Shown here: one piece after another, positions 1 to 10,423 of the stretch
How positions within the stretch are numbered: position 1 is the stretch's first letter
How the letters are laid out: each line of letters begins with the position of its first letter
Origin: Anaerovorax odorimutans
GTDB lineage: Bacteria; Bacillota; Clostridia; Peptostreptococcales; JAAYPU01
Reading direction: 5' to 3'
DNA: 64,000 nucleotides
Assembly: GCA_016841185.1 (NCBI GenBank)
Contig: JAENZQ010000011.1
Location: forward strand, 1-64,000
Translations under genes and position numbers: made by a program
The notes under the pieces: model-generated
What the model was told of the DNA's origin: nothing
The model's input: only the letters and a program-made list of their open reading frames with translations
The model's database searches: none

Positions 1-43
1 AAAAGAATAAAACCAGTGCACATCCAACTAGTATTTTTTTCAT
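1..43 (-). CDS. N-terminus of a secreted/lipoprotein-like protein, truncated by the window start (MKKILVGCALVLFF...)
   Basis: Reverse complement reads ggagggaagaataaag-ATG-AAAAAAATACTAGTTGGATGTGC: RBS followed by a signal-peptide-like start. Confidence 0.5.
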   Translation of the reverse strand, partial: MKKILVGCALVLFF

Positions 44-322
44 CTTTATTCTTCCCTCCTATCCAATTATTATAACGTATCAGAAAGATAGGATAACCCC
101 TCAGTAATTGTAACACAAGCCAATTATGACCTTTTTTACTCAATTGTAATTATCATATGTTTTTATTAATTTTCTTATGCTCTCTGGTTTTATAATTTCC
201 ACATATTACATAGAGGGATATGTTGAATATTAACGAAATGAAATATAATATAAATATTAACTATCTGATTATTTTCTGTATAAATAGCAATTGAATGCGA
301 CAGCAAGGAGGTCATAAAAAGA

Positions 323-1570
323 ATGAATTTTAAAAAACTTGTTATTATCGGCACATTCAGCACAAGTATCCTTTTGAGCAGCATAAATATTGGTTATGCC
401 CAAGATATAGGCTATAAAGTGCAGCCAGGCGATACATTTTGGATTATCAGTCAAAAATATGATGTCCCTATCGACCGTTTAATGCAAGCAAACAATGCTA
501 CTCAAAATACCATCTTATATGTGGGACAAAATTTAGTAATACCTTCAAATAATGCTAATGATGAAAAAGTACATACTGTTCAGGCAGGTGATACATTCTG
601 GATTATCAGTCAAAAATATGATGTAGGCATTCTATCATTAATGGAAGCAAATAATGCCACCGAAAATACAGTACTTTACATCGGGGACAAAATAACCATT
701 CCACCAAAAATGCAGAAAGAAGTCCATATCGTACAACCCGGAGATACATTTTGGATTATCAGTCAAAAATATGAAGTGGATATAAAGGAATTGATGGCAT
801 ATAACGGTGCTGATGAAACCTCCATACTTTATGCAGGACAAAAAATTAATATACCCACATCTACCAACAACCCGAATACAATCCCTACAGATACCGCATC
901 CAGTACAAAGCCTTATGTTACCTATACAGAATATACGGTACAAAAAGGAGATATTCTCTGGGATATTGCTATAAAATTTGGCATACCATTTACTGAATTA
1001 TTAGAAGTAAACAATTTCACTTCATCTACATACCTTAATATTGGCGATATTATTAAGATCCCTGTCCATCATGTACCAGTTAAAGAAACGCCCGGAGAAA
1101 AATATGGTGAATATTTGGATTGGTGGTCAGAAGCCCAGTACGTTCTGCCTGTCGGAAGCAAATTTGAAATTATAGATTTTTATACCGGAAAATCTTTTAT
1201 GGCTAAAAGGACAACAGGCTCAAATCATGCAGATGCCGAAACACTGACTTTAAACGATACCGAAAGAATGAAGGAAATATGGGGCGGTAATTTTAGTTGG
1301 GCAAGACGACCAATCATTATTAAATATAATGATCGGAAAATCGCTGCCAGTGCTTCAAGTCTGCCTCATGCCGGAAACGATGAAACTCCCGGAGGAATTC
1401 ATACTTCATGGAGAAGTGGTGATTACGGTGCCGGGTACAACCTGGATTGGGTCAAAGGCAACGGTATTGACGGAGTTTTCGATATTCATTTTACAAACAG
1501 TACAAGACATATGGACAATCAAACAGATTCACAACATCAAGAAAATATTAAAATTGCAGCAGGATTATAA
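323..1570 (+). CDS. Secreted LysM-repeat protein (four LysM modules plus a conserved C-terminal domain)
   Basis: Signal peptide; repeats YxVQPGDTFWIISQKYDV...NNATxNTILYxGQxxxIP; RBS aaggaggtcat. Confidence 0.9.
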   Translation: MNFKKLVIIGTFSTSILLSSINIGYAQDIGYKVQPGDTFWIISQKYDVPIDRLMQANNATQNTILYVGQNLVIPSNNANDEKVHTVQAGDTFWIISQKYDVGILSLMEANNATENTVLYIGDKITIPPKMQKEVHIVQPGDTFWIISQKYEVDIKELMAYNGADETSILYAGQKINIPTSTNNPNTIPTDTASSTKPYVTYTEYTVQKGDILWDIAIKFGIPFTELLEVNNFTSSTYLNIGDIIKIPVHHVPVKETPGEKYGEYLDWWSEAQYVLPVGSKFEIIDFYTGKSFMAKRTTGSNHADAETLTLNDTERMKEIWGGNFSWARRPIIIKYNDRKIAASASSLPHAGNDETPGGIHTSWRSGDYGAGYNLDWVKGNGIDGVFDIHFTNSTRHMDNQTDSQHQENIKIAAGL

Positions 1571-1785
1571 TAATTTCACCCTCCTTCTTAAGCCATAAGA
1601 AGGAGGTAGACTCTGTTTTTAACATTAACAATACTTGATTATTTCTATTCCGCTACCGTTTCCGGCCATCCTAACGGCGATTCTGTGTACTCTGAATTGC
1701 ATAAAATAACATAAAATTGGATTAAACACTCAATCGAATCATAAAACATAAGATAATATAAAAGCTTATGAAAGGATTGATGAAT

Positions 1786-2337
1786 ATGCATAGTTTTTAT
1801 AACTGGTACCCTTGCCCTTTCTGCTTCAACACACCAATGCACTACTCAAACAATATGTATAACAATTATAACAATCTATCTCCCTATTGGGGCAAAAAAC
1901 CTGTTAATAACCCTATTAAATTAAAAGATTATGGACCAGAGCCTTTTGTTGTCAATATTGAGGATGTTACTAAACAAAATAATACTTTCCGTACAGCTTT
2001 ATGGACAGGAAATCATTTGCAGCTAACCTTGATGAGCATACGGGTTGGTGAAGATATAGGTTTAGAGATGCATCCGGACGTTGACCAATTTATACGTATC
2101 GAAGAAGGTCAAGGACTTGTCAAAATGGGAGATAATAAAGATGATTTGGATTTTCAGAAAGAAGTATATGGTGATTTTGCTTTCATAATCCCGGCCGGTA
2201 AATGGCACAATCTAATCAACACAGGCCAAACACCTATTAAATTGTATTCCATATACGCACCTCCTCAGCATCCATATGGTACGGTTCATAAAACAAAGGC
2301 AGATGCAGAAGCTGATGAAAGAAACCAAAATCACTGA
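1786..2337 (+). CDS. Cupin-domain protein
   Basis: MHPDVDQFIRIEEGQGLVKMG...IIPAGKWHNLINTG cupin motifs; ATG at 1786 preferred over 1768 because aaagga precedes it. Confidence 0.8.
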   Translation: MHSFYNWYPCPFCFNTPMHYSNNMYNNYNNLSPYWGKKPVNNPIKLKDYGPEPFVVNIEDVTKQNNTFRTALWTGNHLQLTLMSIRVGEDIGLEMHPDVDQFIRIEEGQGLVKMGDNKDDLDFQKEVYGDFAFIIPAGKWHNLINTGQTPIKLYSIYAPPQHPYGTVHKTKADAEADERNQNH

Positions 2338-2389
2338 TGAAATTTGATAATCCCATCTCCCGACAATACTTAAAAAAACTAAAGGGAAA

Positions 2390-2449
2390 AACGAAAAGGA
2401 CGGTTCGAAACCACTGATAAAGTAGTGGTTTCGAACCGTCCTTTTCGTT
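2390..2449. terminator. 26-bp perfect inverted repeat with 8-nt loop between convergent genes (bidirectional terminator or REP-like element)
   Basis: aacgaaaaggacggttcgaaaccact-gataaagt-agtggtttcgaaccgtccttttcgtt. Confidence 0.75.
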
Positions 2450-2494
2450 ATGGGGAGAAAATGAAATATTAAAAATATAGTGAAATTTGAGAGT

Positions 2495-3493
2495 CTATTT
2501 ATTTTTTCTTGTAAAAACGTCTATGGTGCATACGATAATAATAATTGCACCTACTGCAACCGTCTGCCAATACATATTAACACTAAGCAAAATCAAGGCA
2601 TTTTTAATGACCGTAAGAAGAAGTGATCCCAATAATGTTCCGAGAACTGTTCCTTGACCGCCTGCCAGACTGGTCCCCCCTACAATTGTTGCTGCAATTG
2701 AATCCATTTCAAAATTTGCTCCGGCTCCCGGATTTGCAGCATATTGCCTTCCTATGGTAATGATTCCTCCAATTGCGGCCAAAACACCTGCCATGGTATA
2801 AACGGCAATTTTATTTTTGGAAACACTGATTCCTGAAAGTTTAGTTGCCAACTCATTTCCCCCGATCGCCTTGACCCGGGTGCCGAAAGCTGTCTGATCC
2901 AGTTGATATATACCAATAGAAACAAGAATCATCATAAGAATCGCCATGGCCGGAATTATTCCCACATTTCCTGACCCAAGGTAAAGAATAAAAGGATCTC
3001 CTATGGATATGGAATAACCTTTTGTTAATACATATATGATACCCCTTGCGATATTCGCCATACCCAATGTAGCAATAAAAGGCGGTAACCGCAGTTTCGT
3101 AATAACCAGCCCGTTGCAAAACCCTACAAGCGCACTAACAATAATACCAACCAAAATGGATGATATGGGATGAAATCCAGCCCCTAAAAATTTTGCAATA
3201 ACAATTCCGCAAAGTCCCAGATTATATCCTATGGACAAATCAATTCCGCCTGAAACCATTACAAATGTTTGCCCTATTGCTATAATGGCCACAACACTGA
3301 CTTGCCGTAAAATGTTGAACATATTTTCACTGGTAAAGAAAGTATCCGGCTCAAGTATGATCATGATCATACAGATACCTGCCAAGAGGAGAAATAAACC
3401 GCTTTCTCTACGCCCAAAGGCAATTCTTTTGATTCGTTCGCTGATTGTTTCATTTTGATCTTTTTCTTTACCGGGGCTGATGAATTTCAGCAC
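2495..3493 (-). CDS. Ribose/galactose-type sugar ABC transporter permease
   Basis: RbsC-like: GGIDLSIGYNLGLCGIV, GGTSLAGGQGTVLGTLLGSLLL. GTG start at 3493 preferred (RBS agaggtgg); the track ORF extends to 3529. Confidence 0.9.
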   Translation of the reverse strand: MLKFISPGKEKDQNETISERIKRIAFGRRESGLFLLLAGICMIMIILEPDTFFTSENMFNILRQVSVVAIIAIGQTFVMVSGGIDLSIGYNLGLCGIVIAKFLGAGFHPISSILVGIIVSALVGFCNGLVITKLRLPPFIATLGMANIARGIIYVLTKGYSISIGDPFILYLGSGNVGIIPAMAILMMILVSIGIYQLDQTAFGTRVKAIGGNELATKLSGISVSKNKIAVYTMAGVLAAIGGIITIGRQYAANPGAGANFEMDSIAATIVGGTSLAGGQGTVLGTLLGSLLLTVIKNALILLSVNMYWQTVAVGAIIIIVCTIDVFTRKNK

Positions 3494-3518
3494 AAAACCA
3501 CCTCTTTTCGTTCTGGTA

Positions 3519-3553
3519 TGCAAAATCATACGCTTTCGGCGTATGATTTTGCA
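3519..3553. promoter_or_regulatory. Intercistronic RNA hairpin between binding-protein and permease genes
   Basis: tgcaaaatcatacgc-tttcg-gcgtatgattttgca, 15-bp perfect stem, 5-nt loop. Confidence 0.7.
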
Positions 3554-3579
3554 CTAACATTAGATACTTGTTTTACTAT

Positions 3580-4554
3580 TTACTCGTCCATATATGTATC
3601 AACATTATTTATATCGATAACAACATTACCTGTATCAACGTAATTTGGCACACTTCCTCCATCACAAAGTGTCATCATGTCCTTAATGAGCTGTTCACCC
3701 CAAAGCCATTGTTTTTGAGAAATAAGCGAAGTGATTATACCGTCTTTAACACCCTGAACATTTTCCGGTACATTATCAAAAGTAATGATCATTTTATCAT
3801 CTTTTGTCCACCCTTTAGCTTTCCATACAGCTACTGCCATAGGACCGCCCGTTGCATCTATTCCAGAAAAAACATCAAAATCCGGGTAAGCCTGAATCAT
3901 ACTTTCAATAACATTCATTGTAATTGTAGGATCTCCTTGCCCTGACTGGATATCAAGGATTTCTACTTCCGGATATGCTTCAAGAGCCTTCTTCATCCCG
4001 TCAAGTCTTTGATTTAAGCTCAACTGAGTCGGTAAACCGGTAGCAACAATCAGCTTTCCTTTGCCGTCGAGTCGTTTAGCGATCTCTTCCCCTAATGCCA
4101 ATCCTGCCTTATAATTATCCGTCCCTTGAAAACCGGCACGATTACTTTTTGGTATGTCTGATTCAAAAGCAATGACCTGGATCCCAGCATCAATAGCTTT
4201 ATTGACAATTGGTGCAATGGTTTCAGAGTCAGTTGGTACAACAGCAATTCCATCTACCTTCATTGCAATCAAATTTTCAAGTATTTCAACTTGCTGTCTT
4301 GCATCAGGTTTATCCGGTGCATAGGTCAGTAGTTCAACTCCTATGGAATCCGCATACTTTTGTGCTTCTTCAGTTACCGGTTCGAAAAACGGGTGGACAA
4401 TTGGGTAAACGATTGCAAAAGTCCTTTGTTCTGCAACCTCTTGAGATTGTCCCTCTTCACCCTCTGTTTCAGTAGCAGAAGGTCCGCCGCATCCAACAAA
4501 TATCAGCATTAACATCAGTAGTAATGCTATGATTCTGTAAACACTCTTTTTCAT
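3580..4554 (-). CDS. Sugar ABC transporter substrate-binding lipoprotein (periplasmic-binding-protein-like, RbsB type)
   Basis: Lipobox LIFVGCGG; VDGIAVVPTDSETIAPIVNKAIDAGIQVIAFESD; DPTITMNVIESMIQAYPDFDVFSG. Confidence 0.9.
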   Translation of the reverse strand: MKKSVYRIIALLLMLMLIFVGCGGPSATETEGEEGQSQEVAEQRTFAIVYPIVHPFFEPVTEEAQKYADSIGVELLTYAPDKPDARQQVEILENLIAMKVDGIAVVPTDSETIAPIVNKAIDAGIQVIAFESDIPKSNRAGFQGTDNYKAGLALGEEIAKRLDGKGKLIVATGLPTQLSLNQRLDGMKKALEAYPEVEILDIQSGQGDPTITMNVIESMIQAYPDFDVFSGIDATGGPMAVAVWKAKGWTKDDKMIITFDNVPENVQGVKDGIITSLISQKQWLWGEQLIKDMMTLCDGGSVPNYVDTGNVVIDINNVDTYMDE

Positions 4555-4751
4555 TTTTCATCCTCCTTAAATATTGGGTTCCCCCTCAAGAACTTCCATA
4601 TTCTGGTTTCATTCATTATAGAATGTTGCGAAAAAAATACAATGGAGATTCTTTTTAAATATTTAAGAAATTATTTTTATATTATTAATGTGTGAATTCT
4701 TTTTCAGTTTTGTATGTATTTTTTATCAGTTCTTTAAAAAAGGAATACGTA

Positions 4752-6341
4752 TCAGGTATACAGCTTCATGTATTGGCTTGGATTACACCCTACATTTTTT
4801 TTGAAAATATAACTAAAATAATGAGGATCCTTATACCCAACTGAAAGCCCTACCTTTCCGGCCTTAATATTTGTCATTTTAAGGAGTTCTTTAGCTTTTT
4901 TGATTCTTACATTTGTAAGATACTGGATAAATGTTGTACCGGTTTCTCTACTAAAAATGGTACTCAAATGGCAGTCGCTAATATAGATTTGAGATGCTAC
5001 TCGCCGAAGAGATATGTTAGGATCTGAGTAATTAGAATGGATGTAGTTTTTTGCTGATTCAACCAATTCAACGTGATTTCTTTTTTTGCTGCTGGTTCTA
5101 AGCTCTAAGGCGCATAAACATATTTCTTCCATGTATATCTGAAGCTTTTCTATAGAGTCTAATTCAAGTGCTGTCTCTTCAATTATTGAAGATTTCGGAA
5201 TAATATCCTGATCATCATTTCCCATTTCAGCCAAAAATGTTCCATATATCAGATTGATTCGTATTGCAAGGTAAATACTCCACACCGGACTGATAGGTAT
5301 ATCTTTGATTTTATCAAAATAATTACGTATAATACGAAGTACGACTTCCTCAGATTCACATTTAAGTGCCTCTAATATCTCAATATCATTAAATTTTATA
5401 TAATGGCTTTGATCACATGTCATATTTCTAATTTCTTCACCAAGTATTTCTTCATATTGGTGTATGGCTATCTCAGAAATGTCATGCTGAATGATTTCTC
5501 TATAGGATCGTGAGATTTCATGGAGCCGGCTTTGAATTTTACCAAATTCAATTGAGTATTTACCGCTTTCTATTTTTGCCAAATGTTTATTTAATAATAA
5601 CTTAAGTATTTTATAATCATCCTCCACTTGTTCAGTGGTGTCTCCCTTTACAATCAGGACAACTTCCCGAAAGCTGCGATTGACTTTTATAACGTCAGGA
5701 CGTCCAAGTATTGATTTTTCAATCGCCTCTTGAAGAAGTGCACTGGTATGTGAATTCCAGCTGCTGTCGACTTGATATCGAATACTTATCAAACCATACT
5801 TTTTTGCATATAAATCCAGATCAAGGGTTGCCAATAAACCGGCCACTTGATAAGGCGGCACTGTTTCCATCAGAATTTCATTCAGCACCTTTTCTTTGTG
5901 TAATTCCGCATTCTCCCTTTTATAACTGTTTGTCGTATTTATAAATTCATTATGCAGCTTGTCCTGATCGATCAATTTTGCTACTTTAAATAATGCATTA
6001 AGCAGATCATTGGAATTAATAGGTTTCAGTACATATTCCTCTACACCAATTGAAATAGCCTGTTTGGCATAATAAAAATCGTGGTGCCCACTGATGATAA
6101 TGATCTTGATCTGAGGCATGGTCTTTTTTATATATCGGCTTAATTCAAGGCCATCCATAAATGGCATTTTAATATCTGTAATCAGAATATCCGGGCGTAT
6201 TTCTTCTATTAAAGGAATCGCCATTTCTCCGTCCGGTGCTTCTCCGCAAAATACAAATTCTGTTTCTTTCCAAGGCACTCTGTCCCTTATGCCTTCTCGT
6301 ACGACAATTTCATCTTCTGCTAAAAAAACTTTATAATTCAT
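4752..6341 (-). CDS. Response regulator, REC + AraC-type HTH (YesN-like)
   Basis: MNYKVFLAEDEIVVREGI...DILITDIKMPFMDGLEL; C-terminal VGYKDPHYFSYIFKKNVGCNPSQYMK. Confidence 0.9.
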   Translation of the reverse strand: MNYKVFLAEDEIVVREGIRDRVPWKETEFVFCGEAPDGEMAIPLIEEIRPDILITDIKMPFMDGLELSRYIKKTMPQIKIIIISGHHDFYYAKQAISIGVEEYVLKPINSNDLLNALFKVAKLIDQDKLHNEFINTTNSYKRENAELHKEKVLNEILMETVPPYQVAGLLATLDLDLYAKKYGLISIRYQVDSSWNSHTSALLQEAIEKSILGRPDVIKVNRSFREVVLIVKGDTTEQVEDDYKILKLLLNKHLAKIESGKYSIEFGKIQSRLHEISRSYREIIQHDISEIAIHQYEEILGEEIRNMTCDQSHYIKFNDIEILEALKCESEEVVLRIIRNYFDKIKDIPISPVWSIYLAIRINLIYGTFLAEMGNDDQDIIPKSSIIEETALELDSIEKLQIYMEEICLCALELRTSSKKRNHVELVESAKNYIHSNYSDPNISLRRVASQIYISDCHLSTIFSRETGTTFIQYLTNVRIKKAKELLKMTNIKAGKVGLSVGYKDPHYFSYIFKKNVGCNPSQYMKLYT

Positions 6342-6352
6342 ATTCTCTCCCC

Positions 6353-8194
6353 CTATGATTTGTTTTGTATAGCAAAAGTTGTAGGCTTCTGTTTAATAAT
6401 TGGAAGAATTACGGTAACTGTTGTCCCTTTATCATATTCGCTGACTATGGATAGACCGTATTTACTGCCGTAATAAAGTTTAATTCTTTGATTGACATTC
6501 AACAATCCGAACCCGCTGTTCATATTAAATGTTTTTTCCTCCTGAGAAATCTCCTTTTCCAACTGAGATAATTTCTCTTTAGTCATGCCAATCCCATTGT
6601 CCGTTACCTCTAATTGAATTTTATTATCTTCATATTTTCTTCCTGCTACTTTTATCTTTCCGCCACCACGTTTGTTTTTCAAACCATGGTACAGAGCATT
6701 TTCTACCAATGGCTGTATAACAAGTTTTAAGATACTGTAATTCATTATTTCAGGGTCAATATCGATTTCATACTCTAATATATCCCTATACCTGACTTTT
6801 TGTATGGACAAATAACTTTCAACATGAAGAATCTCTTCATGTACAAGGATCCATTCCTTTCCTTTACTGAGAACAGCTCTGAAAAAATTTGAAAGGTTTT
6901 GAGCAATGTTAACAACCTCCTCTTTTTTATCCGCTTCTGCAGTCCATACAATGGCATCCAGGGTATTATAGAGAAAATGAGGATTGATTTGTGCCTGCAA
7001 GGCTTTAAATTCAAGTTTCTTGAGATTTTCCTGCTGCATGGCATTTTTATTCATTAGTTCGCTTATATTGATGATCATACGGTTGAAACCTTTACTCAGA
7101 CTGGAAAACTCATCATTATATTTATAAGCCGCCTTGACATTGAAATCTCCTGCCTCTGCCATCTCCATTTTCCCACGTAAATCCAGTATAGGATCTGTTA
7201 TTGTTCGTGTAATCAACATATATAGGAGAATCACACCGGCTACCAGAAATACTTCAAGTATAATGGTCCACTTACGGATATCTAAAGCGGTATCCATAAT
7301 TTCATTAAATTTGACTATGCCGATAATTTTCCAATCTGACAAATCCAGTTTGTTGTAAACGATAAAGTACTTTTCTTTATCGATTCTTTTAGTAAAATAC
7401 CCTTCATTACTTTTATCTGTTTCACTGACAACTTGCGTTTTAACTACATGCTCTTTTAACTGAAATCGAGGGTAGTACACAAAATTTCCATCCTGGTCTG
7501 CAACTATAAATTTACCTGTATCTCCAATTTTAATATTACTGCATATGTTTTCGATTACTTTCCTTTCCATGTCGACTAAAATAAGTCCTTTAACTTCACG
7601 GGTCACTTCTCTGCGGATAACTTTAGCGACAGAAATCATACCTCTTGAATCGATACGACGAAGCCTCCGGCTATGTACCGTATCCTCAACAAATATATGG
7701 GGTTTTAAAGGGTTGGAAAGGGCAGTCTGAAACAGGCGGTTCTCTCTTAGATCATATGTATAATCATAAACACCTTTACGACTGCTGATACCTCTTCCGT
7801 TGATGCCGATAATATTAATGTCCAGAACAGCATTTTCATTATAGATATTTCTATATAAATTAAAAAACGTCCCCAGTTCCTTTGCATATTCATATTTAAG
7901 GTCCGGGTCAGTCTCGTCCAGATAATTGAATACCAGCGATTCTTCGCCTGCATCTAAAATGGTATTTATATTGCTGAAAAGCAATTCCAAGTTACGGTTT
8001 AACTGATTTGCTATCTCCGATGTGTATCTTGATTCTGTCTCCTGTATCGTACTTGAATAGCTATTGTAAGATATGATGCCAAGAATGCCTAATGGAAGAA
8101 TTGCAAACATAACAAAAATAACAAGTATCTTGAGCCTGATACTCATTTTAATCTTGTCAGATATTTGAGATGACAGTGCTTTGAGTGACTTCAT
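6353..8194 (-). CDS. Sensor histidine kinase (YesM/LytS type, HAMP + His_kinase + HATPase)
   Basis: LEFKALQAQINPHFLYNTLDAIVW; LVIQPLVENALYHGLK; GFGLLNVNQRIKLYYG. Confidence 0.9.
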   Translation of the reverse strand: MKSLKALSSQISDKIKMSIRLKILVIFVMFAILPLGILGIISYNSYSSTIQETESRYTSEIANQLNRNLELLFSNINTILDAGEESLVFNYLDETDPDLKYEYAKELGTFFNLYRNIYNENAVLDINIIGINGRGISSRKGVYDYTYDLRENRLFQTALSNPLKPHIFVEDTVHSRRLRRIDSRGMISVAKVIRREVTREVKGLILVDMERKVIENICSNIKIGDTGKFIVADQDGNFVYYPRFQLKEHVVKTQVVSETDKSNEGYFTKRIDKEKYFIVYNKLDLSDWKIIGIVKFNEIMDTALDIRKWTIILEVFLVAGVILLYMLITRTITDPILDLRGKMEMAEAGDFNVKAAYKYNDEFSSLSKGFNRMIINISELMNKNAMQQENLKKLEFKALQAQINPHFLYNTLDAIVWTAEADKKEEVVNIAQNLSNFFRAVLSKGKEWILVHEEILHVESYLSIQKVRYRDILEYEIDIDPEIMNYSILKLVIQPLVENALYHGLKNKRGGGKIKVAGRKYEDNKIQLEVTDNGIGMTKEKLSQLEKEISQEEKTFNMNSGFGLLNVNQRIKLYYGSKYGLSIVSEYDKGTTVTVILPIIKQKPTTFAIQNKS

Positions 8195-8224
8195 GATTAT
8201 TAGTTCCTAAAAATATATTATCAA

Positions 8225-9727
8225 CTAGTTAATAGTTGCCGATCTAATAATCTCTTCTTCCGAAAATCTATCCTTTAGATGTTCGGATACGATTCTACCT
8301 TCCCTTACCACCAAAATCCGGTCACAAATGCCTATCAATTCTAAAAGCTCAGACGACACAAAAATGATGCCCACACCTTTTTGAGCCAACTCATTTATGA
8401 TCGTATATATCTCGTATTTTGCACCAACATCTATTCCCCGTGTCGGTTCATCAAGAATGACGATCCCCGGGTTTGCACTTAACCATTTAGCGATTACAGC
8501 CTTTTGTTGATTTCCACCGCTGAAGTTTTCCATCAAACGCTCCGGTAAAGCAGGTCTGATCCGTAAATCTTCTATAAATTTATAAACTATTGAATCTTTT
8601 CTTTTCTTTATGACGGCCCCTAACTTACAAAATTGCCTCAGCGTTGCCAAGCAGATATTATCGCTAAGATTCAACTTCATGACAAGGCCTTCTTTTTTTC
8701 TATCCTCAGGAAGCAGTGCAATTCCTTTTCGTATAGCATCAGAAGGATTTTTGATATTCACTTTCTCTCCATTCACAAAAATCTCTCCACCATCAGTTTT
8801 TAATGCTCCGAAAATACCCTTCATAATCTCGCTTCTCCCTGCACCAACTAACCCTGAAAATCCCAAAATTTCACCTTTTGACAGCTTGAAGCTGATATCC
8901 TTAAAAATCTTTTCTTTTGTTAATTTTTTTATCTCAAGTACATTATATTGATTCTCGACATGCTTTTTTTCGGGATAATAGTCTACCAAATCCCTCCCAA
9001 CCATTAATTTGATAATATCCTCTTTATTTACATTATAGCTTGAATTATCCATAGTATCAACGTATTTGCCGTCTCTTAAGATTGTAATCCGATGACAGGT
9101 AGAAACAATTTCCTCAAGTCTATGGGAAATATAAATAATACTGATTCCTTTTTCAAGCAATTGATCTATCAATTCAAAAAGAGCCTTTGTTTCCTTTTCG
9201 GAGAGAACGGCTGTAGGTTCATCCATAACTAATATATCGGCATCATTAAAGACTGCCTTTCCTATCTCTACTAATTGTTGAATCGCAATACTGCAACTTG
9301 ATATCAATCGTTGGCAGTCATAATCTTTTAGTCCGAGCCTTGCCATTGTTTTTTTCGCCTCTTTATTCATTTTCTTTTTATTCAGCCCTGCGCCTTTTCT
9401 AATTTCTTTTCCAAGGAAAAGATTTTCTGTAATACTCAATTCCGGCACTAAGTTAAATTCCTGATAGATGATACTTATTTTATTTCGGATGGAATCTAAA
9501 GGATTTTCAATTCGGGCTGATTGCCCATTTATTAATATCTCTCCTGCATCAGGCTCATAAACACCTCCCAGTATTTTCATGAGTGTGCTTTTTCCTGCAC
9601 CGTTTTCTCCACAGATTGCATGAAATTCTCCCTTTTTCAAATGAAAAGAAACATTGTCCAGTGCAATGACACCGGGAAAAGCCTTTGTAATATTGTTCAT
9701 CTCCAAAATATTTCTATTCATTATCAA
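8225..9727 (-). CDS. Sugar ABC transporter ATP-binding protein, duplicated ATPase (RbsA/MglA type)
   Basis: Walker A GENGAGKSTLMKILGG and GLVGAGRSEIMKGIFG; FSGGNQQKAVIAKWL signature. Confidence 0.92.
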   Translation of the reverse strand: MIMNRNILEMNNITKAFPGVIALDNVSFHLKKGEFHAICGENGAGKSTLMKILGGVYEPDAGEILINGQSARIENPLDSIRNKISIIYQEFNLVPELSITENLFLGKEIRKGAGLNKKKMNKEAKKTMARLGLKDYDCQRLISSCSIAIQQLVEIGKAVFNDADILVMDEPTAVLSEKETKALFELIDQLLEKGISIIYISHRLEEIVSTCHRITILRDGKYVDTMDNSSYNVNKEDIIKLMVGRDLVDYYPEKKHVENQYNVLEIKKLTKEKIFKDISFKLSKGEILGFSGLVGAGRSEIMKGIFGALKTDGGEIFVNGEKVNIKNPSDAIRKGIALLPEDRKKEGLVMKLNLSDNICLATLRQFCKLGAVIKKRKDSIVYKFIEDLRIRPALPERLMENFSGGNQQKAVIAKWLSANPGIVILDEPTRGIDVGAKYEIYTIINELAQKGVGIIFVSSELLELIGICDRILVVREGRIVSEHLKDRFSEEEIIRSATIN

Positions 9728-9886
9728 AAACCCCCAACTTGCTTCATAGTTAATATTATAAAGGGAACTGGTCAGAATAAAAATTAAGATTCTTTTTGGA
9801 TTAGGGTGATTTTTTTTGAATCTTAAAAAAACAGAACAGGCATTTATCCTTAGCTCTGTTTTCTTGCAGCAATCTCACTCTTATCT

Positions 9887-10423
9887 CTACTTACTAAGAT
9901 TATTTGCATTATCATATATCAATCTGATTTCTTTTTCGTCCATAAGTCTATTGACAATATAAGCAATGAAAAGAATACCTATCAAGCTCATCGCCAATCT
10001 GGTCAATGCAAATTCAGCCCCCAGAGAAGATAATTCAAACAAGAACATGGGAATCTTTGTAGTAGACCAGGCCCCTATAAAAATAAGTACATTAGAAAAT
10101 TTGGCCCCTTTCTTCATAAAGACTGCAGCTATGGGAAACGCTCCATAAAGCGGTCCTGCTGCAGCTGATCCCAAAAAAATCGCTAAAGCAATTCCTTTTA
10201 AACCAGCTTCCTCTCCCATGTATTTAATCATCGTTTCTCTTGGCACCCACACATCCAGTAAACCTAATAATATAAAAATCGGCGGTATAATCAGGATCAT
10301 TTCTTTAAAACTGTACATAGTAGTATTTAAAGCGCTTACCCCCGCATCTTTACTAATGAAAAATAGTATACCTATTGCAATTATAGTAATTAGAAAAAAC
10401 ATATATCTTTTTATAAGATTCAT
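9887..10423 (-). CDS. Predicted half-size permease (ArsP_1/DUF318-like), second subunit
   Basis: FLGSAAAGPLYGAFPIAAVFMKKGAKFSNVLIFIGAW; overlaps the upstream permease by 4 bp. Confidence 0.6.
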   Translation of the reverse strand: MNLIKRYMFFLITIIAIGILFFISKDAGVSALNTTMYSFKEMILIIPPIFILLGLLDVWVPRETMIKYMGEEAGLKGIALAIFLGSAAAGPLYGAFPIAAVFMKKGAKFSNVLIFIGAWSTTKIPMFLFELSSLGAEFALTRLAMSLIGILFIAYIVNRLMDEKEIRLIYDNANNLSK

